This document shows, one piece after another, positions 9,011 to 11,815 of a stretch of DNA of 11,815 nucleotides (position 1 is its first letter; each line of letters opens with the position of its first letter). Below the pieces are notes generated by a model. That model saw nothing but the letters and a program-made list of their open reading frames with translations, did not search any database and was not told the origin of the DNA. The DNA lies in assembly GCA_003518245.1 (NCBI GenBank), contig DOZA01000231.1, forward strand, positions 1 through 11,815, written 5' to 3'. The stretch comes from Bacteroidales bacterium (lineage in GTDB: Bacteria > Bacteroidota > Bacteroidia > Bacteroidales > VadinHA17). The position numbers were made by a program, and so were the translations under genes.

Positions 9011-9058
9011 CTTTATACGCAGTTATTTACTAAAAGATACGCCGGGTAACTTTATACG
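9011..9058 (-). repeat. Direct repeats CGTATAAAG with a third related element
   Basis: On the minus strand CGTATAAAG occurs twice exactly (9050-9058 and 9011-9019), and CGTATCTTT lies between them at 9033-9041. Their 5' ends are 17 and 22 bp apart. They fall in the predicted leader of the caspase operon and could be protein-binding sites or secondary promoter elements. No known regulator motif is recognised. Confidence 0.4.
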
Positions 9059-9081
9059 GTTAAATTATTTATATCCCTTTT

Positions 9082-9097
9082 ATCACCAGTCTGTGAT
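9082..9097. promoter_or_regulatory. Dyad symmetry overlapping the predicted start site
   Basis: Five-base arms ATCAC and GTGAT are separated by 6 nt, placed just downstream of the predicted -7 box on the minus strand. The position is where a repressor operator would be expected. No U tract follows on the ribD transcript, so a terminator is less likely. The arms are short and chance cannot be excluded. Confidence 0.3.
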
Positions 9098-9100
9098 TAT

Positions 9101-9108
9101 CAAAGTTA
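9101..9108 (-). promoter_or_regulatory. Bacteroidota -7 promoter box for the caspase operon
   Basis: Read on the minus strand this is TAACTTTG, an exact TAnnTTTG match. It predicts a start near 9095 and a leader of about 110 nt before the caspase ATG. No TTG -33 element stands out at the usual spacing, so recognition may need an activator or tolerate a weak -33. Confidence 0.5.
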
Positions 9109-9138
9109 ATATTTTTTTAATTTCTCCGTCTTTAATAA

Positions 9139-10188
9139 TTATTCTCCTGGTTTGAGGTATTCAAGATAGCTCCTCTCAAATGTTCGGGTTCCTGTCACTT
9201 TACCCTCAATTACAGGGGATTTCAGGCCTTCATTAAAAAGAATATCGCCAGTAAATACCCTTGCTTCATCCCATAATCCGGCATCAATAAACTGTGATAA
9301 AACAGTGTATCCTCCTTCAACGATTAAAGATTGTATTTCAGCCTCTTTCATAAATGCCATGACCTCCTCAAGTGCTTTATCCCTGCTGCTCAGACAAATA
9401 TAATCGGCCTGTATATTATTCTGCCTTGCCTGGAGATTGAAAATCACTGTTGGTTTGTCTCCCTGGAATATTTTCATTCCCGGCTCCAGATCAGCCGATT
9501 CGCTCAGTACAAACTTTCGCGGATCATTCCCTGACCATAATCTTACATTAAGAGAAGGGTCATCATTACAGACAGTCTTATCACCCACCAGTATCGCATC
9601 TTCCTCCGACCGCCATTTATGCACCAGCATTCTTTCCTCCAGGCCGGTAATCCAGTTTGGGCCAATCTCATTGTTTGCCCTCACCCTGTCAATATATCCA
9701 TCCTTGCTCCTGGCCCATTTGAGTATTATATAAGGGCGTCCCTTTTCATGGAAAGAAAAAAATCTTTTATTCAAGTCACGGCTTTCAGTTTCAAGTATCC
9801 CGGTAATAACTTCAATACCTGCATCTTTTAACATCCTTATTCCTCTCTCATGAACTTTCTCACTGGGATCAGCCACAGCTACAACAACCCTGGGTATACC
9901 CTCATCAATTATTCTTTTTGCACATGGTGGGGTACGTCCATAATGGGAACAGGGTTCCAGGTTAACAAACATGGTGGCACTCTTTAACAGATCCTTATCC
10001 TTTACCGAATTTATTGCTACTATTTCAGCGTGTGCTTCTCCTGCTTTCGTGTGGTACCCCTCGCCTATTATAGTATTATTTTGTACTATTACAGCCCCAA
10101 CAAGAGGGTTTGGGCTGGTATTACCTGCTGCCAGGGATGCAAGAGCAATAGCCCTCTTCATGTATTTTATGTCATTTCCGGGCATCAT
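9139..10188 (-). CDS. ribD: Riboflavin biosynthesis bifunctional deaminase/reductase RibD
   Basis: Catalyses two consecutive steps of riboflavin synthesis in the cytoplasm: deamination of the diaminopyrimidine intermediate derived from GTP, then NADPH-dependent reduction of its ribose. The 349-residue length is normal for the fused form. The N-terminal deaminase (about 8-150) has the zinc motif H53-A-E55, with the other ligands C80 and C89 in PCSHYGRTPPC. The C-terminal reductase (about 151-345) begins with RPYIILKWARSKDG and has the DDPSLNVR segment (209-216) and EGG (291-293). Two adjacent ATG codons (10186-10188 and 10183-10185) are both possible starts. It diverges from prmC with only 27 bp between. 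A near-match box TATGTTTT sits directly before the start, so its promoter probably lies further upstream, inside prmC, and is not resolved. Confidence 0.95.
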   Translation of the reverse strand: MMPGNDIKYMKRAIALASLAAGNTSPNPLVGAVIVQNNTIIGEGYHTKAGEAHAEIVAINSVKDKDLLKSATMFVNLEPCSHYGRTPPCAKRIIDEGIPRVVVAVADPSEKVHERGIRMLKDAGIEVITGILETESRDLNKRFFSFHEKGRPYIILKWARSKDGYIDRVRANNEIGPNWITGLEERMLVHKWRSEEDAILVGDKTVCNDDPSLNVRLWSGNDPRKFVLSESADLEPGMKIFQGDKPTVIFNLQARQNNIQADYICLSSRDKALEEVMAFMKEAEIQSLIVEGGYTVLSQFIDAGLWDEARVFTGDILFNEGLKSPVIEGKVTGTRTFERSYLEYLKPGE

Positions 10189-10202
10189 AAAACATATTAT
10201 AC

Positions 10203-10210
10203 TAATTTTG
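10203..10210 (+). promoter_or_regulatory. Bacteroidota -7 promoter box for prmC
   Basis: TAATTTTG is an exact TAnnTTTG match that ends 5 nt before the prmC ATG at 10216. Transcription would begin at or within a few bases of the start codon, giving a leaderless or almost leaderless mRNA. No clear -33 TTG is seen; that region would lie inside ribD. Confidence 0.5.
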
Positions 10211-10215
10211 ATATT

Positions 10216-11079
10216 ATGATCAGGGATAAGCTAACAATAAGCTCGGTCCGACGCTACCTCAGGGATAATCTTTCTGCACAATACCCGCCAGGGGAATTAA
10301 ATGCTGTTATAAATATAATCCTGAGCTTTATCAGCGGTAAAGATCGTACATTCATGCTAATAAACCCCGGCCATGAAATATCTTCTTATAACTGGTTTAA
10401 AGTTAATAAAATATGTGCTGATCTTAAAAATATGATGCCTGTACAATATATTACCGGTGAATCTGAGTTCTATGGAATTAAACTGCAGGTAACCCGTGAC
10501 ACTTTGATCCCAAGGCAGGAAACAGAAGAACTTGTTGATCTGGTAATAAAAGAAAATATAAAATCCTCACCACGGATCCTGGACTTAGGAACAGGTACAG
10601 GATGTATAGCCATAAGCCTGGCTGTTAACATTAAAGGAGCTAATGTTACTGCTACTGATTATTCGAATAAAACACTTAGAGTTGCAGCTCTAAATGCATT
10701 GAAAAATAATGCAGATATCCTTTATATAAAAGATGATATATTAAATCCCGGTATACTGAAATATGGGCAATATGATGTGGTAGTATGTAATCCACCCTAT
10801 ATAACAGAATCAGAAAAATCAGGTATGGCAGAAAATGTTCTTAATTATGAACCTCATAAAGCTCTCTTTGTCCCGGATGGGGATCCTCTTATATTCTACA
10901 GGGCTGTTCTTGAACTGAATAATAAAATTCTTAAAAAAGGAGGTACATTATACTTCGAGATAAATGAGAATAAAACAGTTGATATTAAGAAGCTGCTGGT
11001 TAATTATCAATATGCCAATATTGAGATAGTCAATGATATTAATGCGAAAGCACGCATCTCTAAAAGTACTAAAGGATGA
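10216..11079 (+). CDS. prmC: Peptide chain release factor N5-glutamine methyltransferase
   Basis: Methylates the glutamine of the GGQ motif in release factors RF1 and RF2 using S-adenosylmethionine, improving translation termination. From the ATG at 10216 the protein has 287 residues, the family's usual length. The frame is open further upstream to 10030, but that would overlap ribD on the other strand and adds no family-like sequence. Seen are PVQYITGESEFYG (75-87), LIPRQETEELV (98-108), the SAM-binding loop DLGTGTGCIA (123-132) and the catalytic NPPY (192-195). The family's LIPRPETE has P replaced by Q here. It shares a 4-bp ATGA overlap with recX, so the two are translationally coupled. 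Confidence 0.96.
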   Translation: MIRDKLTISSVRRYLRDNLSAQYPPGELNAVINIILSFISGKDRTFMLINPGHEISSYNWFKVNKICADLKNMMPVQYITGESEFYGIKLQVTRDTLIPRQETEELVDLVIKENIKSSPRILDLGTGTGCIAISLAVNIKGANVTATDYSNKTLRVAALNALKNNADILYIKDDILNPGILKYGQYDVVVCNPPYITESEKSGMAENVLNYEPHKALFVPDGDPLIFYRAVLELNNKILKKGGTLYFEINENKTVDIKKLLVNYQYANIEIVNDINAKARISKSTKG

Positions 11080-11543
11080 AAGATGACAATTACAGCCTTG
11101 CTCTCGGGAAGGCTATGGCCCTATGCAGCCGAGGGGAAAAATGCATAAAAGATATTCAGGATAAGCTGGCAGCCTGGAAACTGACAAATGAAAAGGAAAA
11201 TCAAACCATCATAAGAGAACTGGTGAATAACAGCTTTATTGATGAAAGAAGATATGCATCATCATATACCTTGGATAAATGCCGATTTAATAAATGGGGA
11301 AGGGTAAAGATAAGAGCAATGCTTAAAATAAGGGGTATAAAAGAAAAAGACATAGAACATGGTCTTGAAATGATAGATCATGATTCATATGTAAGGATGA
11401 TAAAAAAGGAAATGGACATAAAAAGAAAATCAGTTAAAGCAACAAACCTGTTTGATCTGAAAGGTAAGCTATTCCGGTTTGGAGCTTCCAGGGGTTATGA
11501 AAAGGAATATGTATATGATTATACTAACAGTCTGCAATCTTAG
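11076..11543 (+). CDS. recX: RecX regulatory protein
   Basis: A small cytoplasmic protein that binds RecA filaments and limits their growth and activity. The 155-residue length is typical (E. coli RecX is 166). It is rich in charged helices with the family pattern FIDERRYASSY (54-64), FNKWGRVKI (71-79) and an L-K-I-R-G-I segment (83-88) of the three-helix repeats. The start ATG overlaps the prmC stop (ATGA), which supports this start. It has no separate promoter and is expected to be expressed with prmC. recA is not in the window. Its stop codon overlaps the stop of the convergent DUF2752 gene. Confidence 0.9.
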   Translation: MKDDNYSLALGKAMALCSRGEKCIKDIQDKLAAWKLTNEKENQTIIRELVNNSFIDERRYASSYTLDKCRFNKWGRVKIRAMLKIRGIKEKDIEHGLEMIDHDSYVRMIKKEMDIKRKSVKATNLFDLKGKLFRFGASRGYEKEYVYDYTNSLQS

Positions 11544-11815
11544 AAAATATTCTTAAGATAATAAATAAAAAACTGTCCGAAAGCCAGTATAAAAGTAATA
11601 ATGGCTATGGAAGAGTCAATCATGATTATACTTCTTAAGGACAATGGCTTACGTATAGTATATATGATATTTGAAATACGCATTACAAGCTGAAAAAGGA
11701 AGAACAGGAATATTCTCAATCCATATTCGTTGAACATCTCGGCTTTATCAAGATCACCGCGCATAATATAAGAGAAACTTCTTGACAGTCCACATGAAGG
11801 GCATGGTTGTCCTGT
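11540..11815 (-). CDS. DUF2752 family small membrane protein, 5'-truncated by window edge
   Basis: The frame stays open to the right edge, so the gene begins outside the window; 91 residues are visible. The first visible part reads GQPCPSCGLSRSF followed by RGDLDKA, the hallmark C-P-x-C-G-x-(S/T)-R and GD segment of DUF2752 proteins, which have two or more membrane helices. Two hydrophobic helices follow, around residues 34-52 and 64-88. The first in-frame ATG inside the window (11764) lies after the CPSCG motif and would remove it, so it is not the start. The function of the family is not established. The paired cysteines could bind metal, but this is unproven. Confidence 0.82.
   Translation of the reverse strand, partial: TGQPCPSCGLSRSFSYIMRGDLDKAEMFNEYGLRIFLFFLFQLVMRISNIIYTIRKPLSLRSIIMIDSSIAIITFILAFGQFFIYYLKNIF

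Larger units (their letters stand above)
8985..9138 (-). promoter_or_regulatory. Control region of the caspase/sensor operon
   Basis: A 154-bp gap between the ribD stop and the caspase start, the longest in the window. On the minus strand it holds a perfect -7 box, then a dyad, then three CGTAT-containing elements before an A-rich leader. A second weaker box, TATCTTTT (9033-9040, minus strand, one mismatch), could give a shorter leader. No convincing ribD terminator with a U tract is seen. Confidence 0.5.

Noticed and set aside
9082..9097. Dyad as the ribD terminator or as a CRP-type site
   Set aside because: There is no U tract after the stem in the ribD direction, and the arms have the opposite order to the CRP consensus (TGTGA-N6-TCACA). 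Kept only as a possible operator.
10196..10201. TATAAT on the minus strand before ribD
   Set aside because: It matches the E. coli -10 box, but Bacteroidota sigma factors use TAnnTTTG, and the region is simply AT-rich.
10030..10215. Longer in-frame start for prmC
   Set aside because: It would overlap ribD on the opposite strand by about 159 bp and adds 62 residues not resembling the family; the ATG at 10216 gives the usual length and sits just after a promoter box.
1..11815. CRISPR array, tRNA or rRNA genes, insertion sequences, attachment sites
   Set aside because: No regularly spaced repeats, cloverleaf, transposase or integrase sequence, or terminal inverted repeats were found.

Overview
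The window (about 40% GC by eye, gene-dense, no RNA genes) looks like a chromosomal segment of a Bacteroidota bacterium, probably order Bacteroidales or a close relative. Pointers are perfect TAnnTTTG promoter boxes (the Bacteroidota -7 consensus) upstream of trxA, prmC and the caspase gene, A-rich leaders without clear Shine-Dalgarno sites, and a sensor whose outside half is the double-propeller/Y_Y_Y type common in Bacteroidota hybrid two-component systems. The phylum call is fairly firm; the order is a guess.

Layout. 1-2471 (+): the last two thirds of dnaE, the replicative DNA polymerase III alpha subunit, cut by the left edge. 2515-2835 (+): trxA with its own promoter box and a strong terminator at 2857-2881. 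2894-3469 (+): a LOG-family nucleotide hydrolase starting only 12 nt after that terminator. 3471-8984 (-): a two-gene unit, transcribed leftward, of an exported TPR/Ig-like/caspase protein followed after 6 bp by a membrane sensor with two seven-bladed propellers outside and a SpoIIE-type PP2C phosphatase inside. 8985-9138: the longest intergenic gap, with a promoter box, a dyad and repeated CGTAT elements. 9139-10188 (-): ribD. 10216-11079 (+): prmC, divergent from ribD with 27 bp between start codons. 11076-11543 (+): recX, overlapping prmC by 4 bp. 11540-11815 (-): a DUF2752 membrane protein cut by the right edge.

How they work together. The flanks are housekeeping genes: replication, thiol redox, riboflavin synthesis, release-factor methylation and RecA control. 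The accessory-looking part is the caspase plus sensor-phosphatase pair. Both proteins are predicted to place their large domains in the same extracytoplasmic compartment, both retain complete catalytic motifs, and they are tightly co-transcribed. This suggests a proteolysis-linked envelope signalling module whose output is serine/threonine dephosphorylation in the cytoplasm. No kinase, anti-sigma factor or STAS partner lies in the window, so the downstream target is not visible. No stretch longer than 154 bp lacks a gene.
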